NCBI GenBank assembly: GCA_903970565.1
Contig: CAJCJE010000849.1
Coordinates: 1 to 6,110, forward strand
DNA from: Candidatus Melainabacteria bacterium
GTDB taxonomy: Bacteria > Actinomycetota > Actinomycetes > Mycobacteriales > Pseudonocardiaceae
Length of the DNA: 6,110 nt
Reading direction: 5' to 3'
Translations under genes and position numbers: made by a program
Shown here: one piece after another, positions 1-6,110 of the stretch
Numbering within the stretch: position 1 is the stretch's first letter
Layout of the letters: each line of letters starts with the position of its first letter
Notes under the pieces: generated by a model
The model's database searches: none
What the model was told of the DNA's origin: nothing
The model's input: the letters and a program-made list of their open reading frames with translations, nothing else

Positions 1-1714
1 GATCCTCGCCCTGGCCGTCACCGCAATGGTGGGCTCGTCGGCCGGTATCGCCGACGCCGCCACAGCACCGGCCACCCCGACGGTCACCAACAACGCAACG
101 AACGCGGCACCAGCGACCTGCCCGGATCATGTCACTCCACCGCCGCCGGTCGACACCTCCGAACAACCGGCTCCCGGCCAGCCGACACCCCCACCGCTCC
201 CGGAACCCTCGGTCCCGATCGGGGGAACCCAGATGGGTGAGTGCGGCAACGTGCTCCCACCGGGTGCTCCGCCGCTGCCGACCGACATCACCTCCGAGTC
301 GTGGGTGTTGCAGGACCTGGACACCGGCGCGGTGCTGGCCGCCAAGGACCCGCACGCGCGGGAGCGGCCGGCGTCGCTGATCAAGCTGTTGCTGTCCCTG
401 GTCGTCACCAGCGAACTCAACCCGAACTCGATGATCACCGCGACCCAGGACGACGCCAACCAGCCGCAGACTCGGGTCGGCATCGTGCCGGGTGCCCAGT
501 ACACCGTCAGCGATCTGGTCACCGCGCTGCTGATGAAGTCCGGCAACGACGTCGCCTACGCGCTGGCCATGCAGCTCGGTGGCCCGCAGGCGGCCGAGCA
601 GAAGATGGACGCGCTGGCCCAAAAGCTCGGCGCGCTGGACACCAGGGCGGGTTCCCCCTCCGGCCTGGACGGGCCGGGCATGTCGGCGTCCGCCTACGAC
701 ATCTCGGTGATCTTCCGGGCCGCGATGACCAATCAGATCATCTCCAGCGCGGTGCAGACCAGGACGCTGACACTGCCGGCATCCAACGGCAAGCCGGCGG
801 TCGACGTGGAGAACGAGAACGAGCTGTTGGTCGGCGGTGTCGCCGCTACGAAGTATCCCGGCGAGATCGGCGGCAAGACCGGTTTCACCTCCGACGCCCA
901 GCACACCTATGCCGACGCCGCCGAGCAGAATGGCCACCGGGTGGCGCTGGTGATGATGCGCAACCCCGACGATCTCGACGGCGTGTACAAGAACGCCAGG
1001 GAGCTGCTGGACTACGGATTCCAGCTCGAAGCGGCCAAACTGCCGCCGGTCGGGCAGGTGGTGGACGCGAATCCGCTGGCGAACAAGACGACCGTTTCGG
1101 CAGCGGCCAAGGGCGCCAGGACGACGTCCGGGCAGAGCAACCTGGGCGTTCCGACATCCCCGAGCGCCGTGATGTCGACGTTCGGCACGGTGGGCAAACC
1201 ACTGACCATTCTGGCCGGTGTCGCGGTCCTGCTGATCGCGTTGCTGGTGGTGCGGCGCAAGCTCGGCAGGAAGCGGCGGGCCGCGAAGGCAGCGACGGCG
1301 AAGGCGGCCAAGGCGCAGGCAGCCAAAGAGCAGGTTGCTGAGGCGAAGTTGGCCGAGGTGACCGCCGAACAGCCGGTCGCGAAGCCGTTGACGCCCGCTG
1401 GCGCGGCGATGGAGCGGCACCCGGTCAACGGCAACAGGGCCAATGGCAGGGCAACCAGTGAGGCGGCGAACGGGACCGTTGCCGGTGCGGCGGTCTACGA
1501 GTCGGCCAGGAACGGCTCGACGGCCGGCGGTTCGACCGGGGACGGCGGGGACGTCAACTGGGACGCGGTCGACGAGGCCTTTGCCGAGGCGGCTCCGGTG
1601 CGGCCGGTCCGCCGGCCGGTCAGGGCGGTCCGTGCCAGCCGCGCCGGCCGACGCTCGGACGACGACGTGGCGAACGCGACCGAGACCACCGAGGTGTTCC
1701 ACCGGATTCGGTAG
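1..1714 (+). CDS. dacB1: D-alanyl-D-alanine carboxypeptidase (DacB1-like, peptidase S11), 5' end outside window
   Basis: This is a penicillin-binding-protein-type D,D-carboxypeptidase. Such enzymes remove the terminal D-Ala from peptidoglycan pentapeptides outside the membrane, using an acyl-serine intermediate. Numbering from the ATG at 26, the three catalytic motifs are S117-L-I-K120 (nucleophile Ser codon at 374-376), S172-G-N174 and K284-T-G286. The frame is open to the left edge, and the codons before 26 read ILALAVTA. The ATG at 26 therefore sits inside a signal-peptide core, and the true start must lie before the window. After the signal come a Pro-rich stretch (about 33-88) and two cysteines, C32 and C73. 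From memory, M. tuberculosis DacB1 has matching cysteines, so they may form a disulfide. A single membrane helix follows at about 393-409, then a basic stretch (RRKLGRKRR). The remaining 150 or so residues, Ala/Lys-rich then Arg-rich, are predicted cytoplasmic and are absent from the roughly 400-residue mycobacterial enzyme. The stop is TAG at 1712-1714. The family call is firm; the exact orthology is inferred. Confidence 0.93.
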   Translation, partial: ILALAVTAMVGSSAGIADAATAPATPTVTNNATNAAPATCPDHVTPPPPVDTSEQPAPGQPTPPPLPEPSVPIGGTQMGECGNVLPPGAPPLPTDITSESWVLQDLDTGAVLAAKDPHARERPASLIKLLLSLVVTSELNPNSMITATQDDANQPQTRVGIVPGAQYTVSDLVTALLMKSGNDVAYALAMQLGGPQAAEQKMDALAQKLGALDTRAGSPSGLDGPGMSASAYDISVIFRAAMTNQIISSAVQTRTLTLPASNGKPAVDVENENELLVGGVAATKYPGEIGGKTGFTSDAQHTYADAAEQNGHRVALVMMRNPDDLDGVYKNARELLDYGFQLEAAKLPPVGQVVDANPLANKTTVSAAAKGARTTSGQSNLGVPTSPSAVMSTFGTVGKPLTILAGVAVLLIALLVVRRKLGRKRRAAKAATAKAAKAQAAKEQVAEAKLAEVTAEQPVAKPLTPAGAAMERHPVNGNRANGRATSEAANGTVAGAAVYESARNGSTAGGSTGDGGDVNWDAVDEAFAEAAPVRPVRRPVRAVRASRAGRRSDDDVANATETTEVFHRIR

Positions 1715-1735
1715 GCCACGCATGTTGTGCGCACG

Positions 1736-1773
1736 AAGCCGGCCGGTCACCGCTCACGGTGGCCGGCCGGTTT
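1736..1773 (+). terminator. Intrinsic-type terminator hairpin after dacB1
   Basis: A GC-rich hairpin starts 22 bases after the dacB1 stop. The left arm is 1736-1752, the loop is CTCA (1753-1756) and the right arm is 1757-1773. The inner 14 base pairs have one G-T wobble; adding a further G-T wobble and two A-T pairs makes 17. The plus-strand right arm runs into TTTCGT, so the T-tract is short, as is common in actinobacteria. It lies between two convergent genes and is nearly symmetric, so it may stop transcription from both sides. The structure is seen directly; the function is inferred. Confidence 0.75.
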
Positions 1774-1786
1774 CGTGCCCGAATGC

Positions 1787-1829
1787 GAGTCCGGATGGTC
1801 CTGGCGGAGTCCGGATGGTTGGTCCTGGC
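1787..1829. repeat. Short imperfect tandem duplication in the convergent spacer
   Basis: The 13-base word GAGTCCGGATGGT occurs at 1787-1799 and again at 1807-1819, a 20-base period. Each copy is followed by GGTCCTGGC-type sequence (1797-1805 and 1821-1829), and the second copy carries a few extra bases. This looks like a local duplication by replication slippage. It lies between the terminator hairpin and the end of the YihY gene, and no function is evident. Confidence 0.6.
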
Positions 1830-1847
1830 AGGTCGAGGTCGGGGTGG

Positions 1848-2966
1848 TCAGTTGCGGTCGCGGCGGCGCAGAGCGACGCCGGCAAGGGTGCCGGCGGCGA
1901 ACAGACCGGCCGCGAAGGCGGGGGCGACACCGCGCCGGACGGACACCGTCGGCACGATGATCGCGGGCGCCGGGGCCGGTTTCGGCGCGATGATGAGGTT
2001 CTCGGTCGCGGTCGCCGTCCATGCGGTGATGTAGAGCAGGAACCGCGATACCAGATTGGCGAACACCAGCAGGCCGATCACGGGGCCGAACACGCTCGCG
2101 GTGGGTGAACTGGTCGCGGACTTCAGCAGGATCGTGGCGACCTGTTTGAGAACCTCGAAGCCGATCGAGGCGGCGAGCGCGCCCCGGATGGCACTGCGGG
2201 CGCTGACCCGCTCCCTCGGCAGCCGGGAGATGACCCAGAGGAAGACCAGCCAGTCGGCGGCGATCGCGATGACGACGGTTACCGCGACCAGCAGGGTGTG
2301 CGCCCAGCCGCTGTTGGCCAGCCCGACCAGTTTCAGCATGGTGGTGCCAAGGCCGGTGCCGGCGGCGGTGATCGCGAAGGAGATCACCAGCGCGAGGCCG
2401 AGGCCGATCAGCGAGAGCAGGTCCTTGATCAGGGTCGGGATCATCGGCAGCTTGCGCTTTTCCTGGCCCCACTGGGCGGTCAGCGCGTCGCGCAGGTTGC
2501 TCATCCAGCCGATCCCGGAATACAGCGCGCCGACCAGGCCGACGATGCCGACCGCGTTGCGCGCGGCAATGGCGCCCTTGATCGTCTTGGTGATGGTGTC
2601 ACCGAGCGCGCCGGGCACGGACTTGGTGATGTTGGCCTGCAACTGGTCGAGCACGCTGGGCTCGTGCGCGAGCACGAAGCTGGCCGCCGCGAAGGCGACC
2701 ATCAGGATCGGCACCAGGGACAGCACGCTGAAGTAGGTGATCGCGGCCGCGTAGTGGTTGCCGTGGTTGTCGGTGAACGAGTCGTTCGCCCGCACCAGGT
2801 GATCCAGCCAGGGATACTGCGCCCGCAACCGGTCGAGCCTGGACTGTGTGGGCTTCCCTGTCCCGGTCGACCCTGTCCCGGTCGACCCTGTCCCCGTCGA
2901 CCCCGTCCCCGTCGACCCCGTCCCGCTCGACGGGCTGTCTGCATCCGAGTGCGCGTTACCGGCCAC
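1848..2966 (-). CDS. YihY/BrkB-family integral membrane protein
   Basis: A 372-residue inner-membrane protein of the YihY/virulence factor BrkB family (sometimes mislabelled ribonuclease BN), whose biochemical role is not established. Family-like features are the segment HYAAAITYFSVLSLVPILM (71-89), the G-x-x-W-M region near 151-155, and the late helix ending in LLYITAW (310-316). Hydrophobic segments are visible at about 73-98, 137-152, 182-203, 223-246, 258-283 and 290-315, giving the six expected helices. An extra hydrophobic segment lies at 346-366, ending RRRDRN. The start is GTG (2964-2966), with an in-frame stop just upstream at 2976-2978. The only SD-like run, GGGGAG, is about 16 bases away, too far to be convincing. 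The first 40 or so residues are a Ser/Gly/Thr extension built from a 15-base repeat, so a later start near residue 47 (TTG) cannot be excluded. The gene lies 74 bases downstream of trpS on the same strand, with no clear terminator between them, so it is probably co-transcribed. Confidence 0.9.
   Translation of the reverse strand: MAGNAHSDADSPSSGTGSTGTGSTGTGSTGTGSTGTGKPTQSRLDRLRAQYPWLDHLVRANDSFTDNHGNHYAAAITYFSVLSLVPILMVAFAAASFVLAHEPSVLDQLQANITKSVPGALGDTITKTIKGAIAARNAVGIVGLVGALYSGIGWMSNLRDALTAQWGQEKRKLPMIPTLIKDLLSLIGLGLALVISFAITAAGTGLGTTMLKLVGLANSGWAHTLLVAVTVVIAIAADWLVFLWVISRLPRERVSARSAIRGALAASIGFEVLKQVATILLKSATSSPTASVFGPVIGLLVFANLVSRFLLYITAWTATATENLIIAPKPAPAPAIIVPTVSVRRGVAPAFAAGLFAAGTLAGVALRRRDRN
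2856..2930 (-). repeat. Five tandem copies of a 15-base repeat inside the YihY gene
   Basis: Plus-strand units run 2856-2870, 2871-2885, 2886-2900, 2901-2915 and 2916-2930. The first two are identical (CCCTGTCCCGGTCGA) and the others differ by one to three bases. Read on the minus strand in frame, each unit encodes five residues: one SSGTG followed by four STGTG (residues 13-37). Because the unit is a multiple of three, copy number can change without breaking the frame. The array is typical of a slippage-prone minisatellite and encodes a flexible, probably disordered, cytoplasmic segment before the first membrane helix. Confidence 0.93.
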
Positions 2967-3040
2967 TACCGGACGTTAACCACTCCCCGACCACCCCGCA
3001 ACGCGAGCAGCGCTCACCAATCAACGTGGCCGGGCCCAAA

Positions 3041-4162
<1,122 letters not shown>

Positions 4163-4251
4163 TCAAGCCCGTTTGGTCGGCCGATGCAGGGGGCACCACC
4201 GTGGAGCGGGGCCGGCAAGGGGTCACCAGGGCCAGACGGTGGCCGAGCAGC

Positions 4252-4270
4252 GGGTCAGGGTCAGGGGTCA
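4252..4270. repeat. Three GGGTCA-type direct repeats over the small gene's stop codon
   Basis: The plus strand reads GGGTCA (4252-4257), GGGTCA (4258-4263) and GGGGTCA (4264-4270). On the minus strand this puts the TGA stop of the small membrane-protein gene at the head of a run of TGACCC words. The array is short and could be chance or slippage. The rest of the 117-base gap to trpS holds no clear terminator. Confidence 0.4.
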
Positions 4271-4582
4271 GGCGGCGGACTTGGCGCTGCTGGCGATGTC
4301 CGGCTGGCCCTCGGCCGGCAGCTGGCAAACCTGGACCACCTGGCCGACGGCTCGTTTGGCGGCAAGGGACCGACGGCCTCTGCGCATCAGGCCGAAAGCG
4401 AGACCGACCAGACCGAGCAGCACCGCCGCCGAACCGACCGAGCCGGTCAGACCGCCCGGCAGGTTGGCCGCGGCGTCGGAATGTTCACCGATGCTCGCGG
4501 CCACGGCCGTCGCACTGTTCACTCCGAACAGCAGCGCGGCGCTCATCAGCACAAGCACCACCGCAGCTATCTTGCTGCGCAT
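4268..4582 (-). CDS. Small exported/membrane protein of unknown function (104 residues)
   Basis: I do not recognise this gene. It encodes 104 residues starting MRSKIAAVVLVLM. The N-terminus is a plausible signal peptide: R2 and K4, a hydrophobic core at about 6-20, and an AVAA-S type cleavage site near 29. A short Ser/Gly/Asn-containing region with LPGGLTG (41-47) follows. Next comes a second hydrophobic segment at about 48-66 and a basic cluster M-RRGRR (66-71), which argues for a membrane anchor with a cytoplasmic tail of about 35 residues. The tail has one cysteine (C86). The ATG at 4580-4582 is chosen because a GGAGG (4590-4594) lies seven bases upstream and the signal peptide begins there. 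A longer reading to 4657 adds 25 residues that would precede the signal peptide and lacks such support. It lies between fbiC and trpS on the same strand. Translation looks likely; the function is unknown. Confidence 0.72.
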   Translation of the reverse strand: MRSKIAAVVLVLMSAALLFGVNSATAVAASIGEHSDAAANLPGGLTGSVGSAAVLLGLVGLAFGLMRRGRRSLAAKRAVGQVVQVCQLPAEGQPDIASSAKSAA

Positions 4583-4589
4583 CCGCGCG

Positions 4590-4594
4590 CCTCC
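4590..4594 (-). promoter_or_regulatory. Shine-Dalgarno site deciding the start of the small gene
   Basis: The minus strand reads GGAGG followed by seven bases (CGCGCGG) and then ATG at 4580-4582. This near-ideal ribosome binding site favours the 104-residue product over the longer in-frame reading that begins at 4657. Confidence 0.75.
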
Positions 4595-4637
4595 AGCGAG
4601 GAGAGGACTCCCATGCGGGACAAGCAATGGGAGAAGG

Positions 4638-4655
4638 GAGACGTGAGTACGTCTC
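4638..4655. promoter_or_regulatory. Perfect inverted repeat upstream of the small gene
   Basis: GAGACGT (4638-4644), spacer GAGT, then ACGTCTC (4649-4655) form a perfect 7-base inverted repeat with a four-base centre. It lies 55 bases upstream of the small gene's ATG and about 25 bases downstream of a TTGACA box. It could be a repressor operator or a hairpin in the 5' leader. No T-tract follows on the minus strand, so a terminator is less likely. The function is inferred only from position. Confidence 0.4.
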
Positions 4656-4679
4656 ACCCCGTTGAAAAGCTACCGAGGG

Positions 4680-4685
4680 TGTCAA
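4680..4685 (-). promoter_or_regulatory. Possible -35 box (TTGACA) for the small gene
   Basis: The minus strand carries an exact TTGACA about 98 bases upstream of the small gene's ATG. At the usual 16-18 base spacing the -10 position is GC-rich (ACGGGG), which is a poor match. TAGCTT occurs only seven bases downstream, too close to pair with it. The box is therefore only suggestive of a promoter in the fbiC-to-small-gene gap. Confidence 0.22.
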
Positions 4686-4747
4686 GTCGCGCACGGAGCC
4701 GGTAGCGAATGTGCAGGTCCCACGGGAGACGATGGGCAAACGGCCTA

Positions 4748-4767
4748 GTCCGATCGGCTTCTCGGAC
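4748..4767 (-). terminator. Weak hairpin downstream of fbiC
   Basis: GTCCGA (4748-4753) and TCGGAC (4762-4767) pair across an eight-base loop, 66 bases beyond the fbiC stop. On the minus strand the hairpin is followed by TAGGCCGTTTG, with only a short T-run. It could attenuate or end the fbiC transcript, but the stem is short and the call is weak. The rest of 4768-4832 shows nothing clear. Confidence 0.28.
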
Positions 4768-4832
4768 CATCAAGTTGCCCTTCAGCCTCGCCGTGGCGAC
4801 CTGCTCCCTTCGCTGCCGGCCCCGAGCGTCAC

Positions 4833-6110
4833 TCAGCCGTGCGCGACGGGCAGGGTGCCGTAGGTGGTACTGCGCTGCCGAGCCGGTCGGCCGGCCAGCG
4901 CGGCCAGGGCGCCCAACTCCTCGGCCGTGCGCGAGGAACCGTGCTCGGAACCAGCCATTCGGCTGATCGTCTCCTCCATCAGCGTGCCGCCGATGTCGTT
5001 CGCGCCGCCGCGCAGCAGTTCGGCGGTCTGCTCGTCGCCGAGTTTCACCCAGGAACACTGGATGTTGTCGATCCGGCCGTGCAGCCCCAGCCGCGCCATC
5101 GCGTGCACGGCGCGGTTGTCCCTTCGGGACGGTCCGGGACGGGCGACGCCGGCCAGGTAGATCGGCGCGTTGCGGTGCACGAAGGGCAGCCCGACGAACT
5201 CGGTAAGGCCGCCGGTGTCGTCCTGGAGCCTGGCCAGGGTGCGCAGATGCGCCAGCCAGTGCCCCGGATGGTCGACGTGCCCGTACATCATGGTGCTGCT
5301 GGAGCGAATACCGAGCCGGTGCGCGGTGGACACCACCTCGATCCAGGTCGCGGCGGGCAGTTTGCCCTTGGTGAGCACCCAGCGGACGTCGTCGTCGAGG
5401 ATTTCCGCGGCCGTGCCGGGAATCGTGTCGAGGCCGGCGTCGCGCAGGTCGGTGAGCCATTCCTGAACGCTGACCCCGGCCCGTGCCGCGCCGCTGACGA
5501 TCTCCATCGGACTGAAGGCGTGTACATGCATGTCCGGTATCCGCTGCTTGATCGCGCGCACCACGTCGGCGTAGTAGGTGACCGGCAGCGCGGGGTCGAT
5601 CCCGCCCTGCATACACACCTCGGTGGCGCCGGCCCGCCAGGCCTCTTCCGCCCGGTCGGCCACCTCGGAGATCGACAGCCGGAAGGCGTCGGCGTCGCGT
5701 TCCCGTTGCGCGAAGGCACAGAACCGGCAGCCGACGTAGCAGACGTTGGAGAAGTTGATGTTCCGGTTGACCACGTAGGTGATGTCCGGCCCGACCACCT
5801 CGGCACGCAGGTCGTCGGCGAGCCTGGTCATCGCCTCGAGGGCGTCGCCCTCGGCGGTGAGCAGGGCCAGCGCGGCATCGGCGTTGCGCTCCTCCAGCAG
5901 AGCGGCCGGGTCGTCGGCGGCGATCCGCAGACCCTCCCGGACGTCACCGGGCAGCCGGCTGAGCGCGGCGGGCAGCTGGGTGCGCAGCTCGTCCCAGTCG
6001 CCGTAGACGGATTCGAAGTCGGTGCGCCGGTCGGCGGTGCGGCCGGTGGTGTCGATGCTGGTATTCAGATCGGCCCGGCCGACGGTCTCCAGGCCCCCGT
6101 CCGGTTCCTG
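4833..6110 (-). CDS. fbiC: FO synthase (FbiC), C-terminal CofH half; 5' part outside window
   Basis: FbiC makes FO (7,8-didemethyl-8-hydroxy-5-deazariboflavin), the chromophore of coenzyme F420. The CofH half joins a tyrosine-derived group to a ribitylaminouracil, and the CofG half closes the ring. Both are radical SAM domains. The window shows 425 residues, numbered here from the right edge. Residues 1 to about 100 are the acidic, Ala-rich linker between the two halves. The CofH domain then begins, with radical SAM cluster motif C124-x3-C128-x2-C131 (CYVGCRFC, codons 5718-5741). CofH hallmarks follow: [59 protein letters not shown], and [18 protein letters not shown] near the end. An internal ATG at 5829-5831 is not the start: the frame stays open with linker-like sequence to the edge, as expected for the fused actinobacterial enzyme of about 850 residues. 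The stop is TGA at 4833-4835. The CofG half is not seen, so the fusion is inferred. Confidence 0.95.
   Translation of the reverse strand, partial: QEPDGGLETVGRADLNTSIDTTGRTADRRTDFESVYGDWDELRTQLPAALSRLPGDVREGLRIAADDPAALLEERNADAALALLTAEGDALEAMTRLADDLRAEVVGPDITYVVNRNINFSNVCYVGCRFCAFAQRERDADAFRLSISEVADRAEEAWRAGATEVCMQGGIDPALPVTYYADVVRAIKQRIPDMHVHAFSPMEIVSGAARAGVSVQEWLTDLRDAGLDTIPGTAAEILDDDVRWVLTKGKLPAATWIEVVSTAHRLGIRSSSTMMYGHVDHPGHWLAHLRTLARLQDDTGGLTEFVGLPFVHRNAPIYLAGVARPGPSRRDNRAVHAMARLGLHGRIDNIQCSWVKLGDEQTAELLRGGANDIGGTLMEETISRMAGSEHGSSRTAEELGALAALAGRPARQRSTTYGTLPVAHG

Noticed and set aside
26..28. ATG at 26 as the start of the carboxypeptidase
   Set aside because: The frame is open to the left edge and the eight codons before it are hydrophobic, so this ATG lies inside the signal peptide. 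The gene is 5'-truncated by the window.
2990..3030. Small GAGCGCTGCTC hairpin between trpS and the YihY gene as a terminator
   Set aside because: The stem is only four pairs and no T-run follows, so read-through from trpS into the YihY gene is more likely.
4196..4242. Inverted repeat CCACCGT ... ACGGTGG upstream of trpS as a tRNA-sensing or attenuator structure
   Set aside because: The arms are seven bases with a 33-base loop; no leader peptide, Trp codon run or T-box-like sequence is visible, so chance pairing in GC-rich DNA is the simpler reading.
4442..4462. Sortase-type sorting signal (LPGGLTG, hydrophobic stretch, RRGRR) in the small protein
   Set aside because: The motif is LPGGL, not LPxTG, and 33 residues follow the basic cluster, whereas sorting signals end there.
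4583..4657. 25-residue N-terminal extension of the small membrane protein
   Set aside because: The signal peptide begins at the internal ATG (4580-4582), which has a GGAGG at ideal spacing. The longer form would bury the signal and has no such site.
5829..5831. ATG at 5829-5831 as the start of a stand-alone CofH protein
   Set aside because: The frame stays open for 93 more codons to the window edge, with sequence resembling the linker of fused FbiC, and no ribosome site is evident before this ATG.

Overview
The window is high-GC, densely coded DNA with GTG starts. It comes from an actinobacterium, most likely Mycobacteriales (Nocardia or a relative). The evidence is a mycobacterial-type DacB1 D,D-carboxypeptidase, a mycobacterial-type TrpRS, and a fused FO synthase (FbiC), the form of the coenzyme F420 enzyme found in actinobacteria. 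The exact genus cannot be fixed by eye.

Layout from left to right. (1) Positions 1-1714, plus strand: a DacB1-like D-alanyl-D-alanine carboxypeptidase whose first codons lie before the window. It has a C-terminal membrane anchor and an unusually long predicted cytoplasmic tail. (2) Positions 1715-1847: a convergent spacer with a strong terminator hairpin and a short tandem duplication. (3) Positions 1848-2966, minus strand: a YihY/BrkB-family membrane protein with a repeat-encoded Ser-Thr-Gly N-terminal extension. (4) Positions 3041-4150, minus strand: tryptophanyl-tRNA synthetase (trpS), also with a low-complexity N-terminal extension and a possible leaderless promoter. (5) Positions 4268-4582, minus strand: a small signal-peptide-bearing membrane protein of unknown function. 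(6) Positions 4583-4832: a 250-base intergenic leader with an inverted repeat, a TTGACA box and a weak hairpin. (7) Positions 4833-6110, minus strand: the C-terminal (CofH) half of fbiC, running off the right edge.

The genes are mostly housekeeping: peptidoglycan trimming, an inner-membrane protein next to tRNA charging, and F420 cofactor synthesis. trpS and the YihY gene lie in the same direction 74 bases apart and probably form one transcript. The trpS / YihY / dacB1 grouping resembles what I recall of the Mycobacterium tuberculosis Rv3330-Rv3336c region. I see no mobile element, RNA gene, CRISPR array, defence locus or obvious new system. The less ordinary points are the repeat-driven N-terminal extensions on two adjacent genes, the long tail on the carboxypeptidase, and the uncharacterised small membrane protein.
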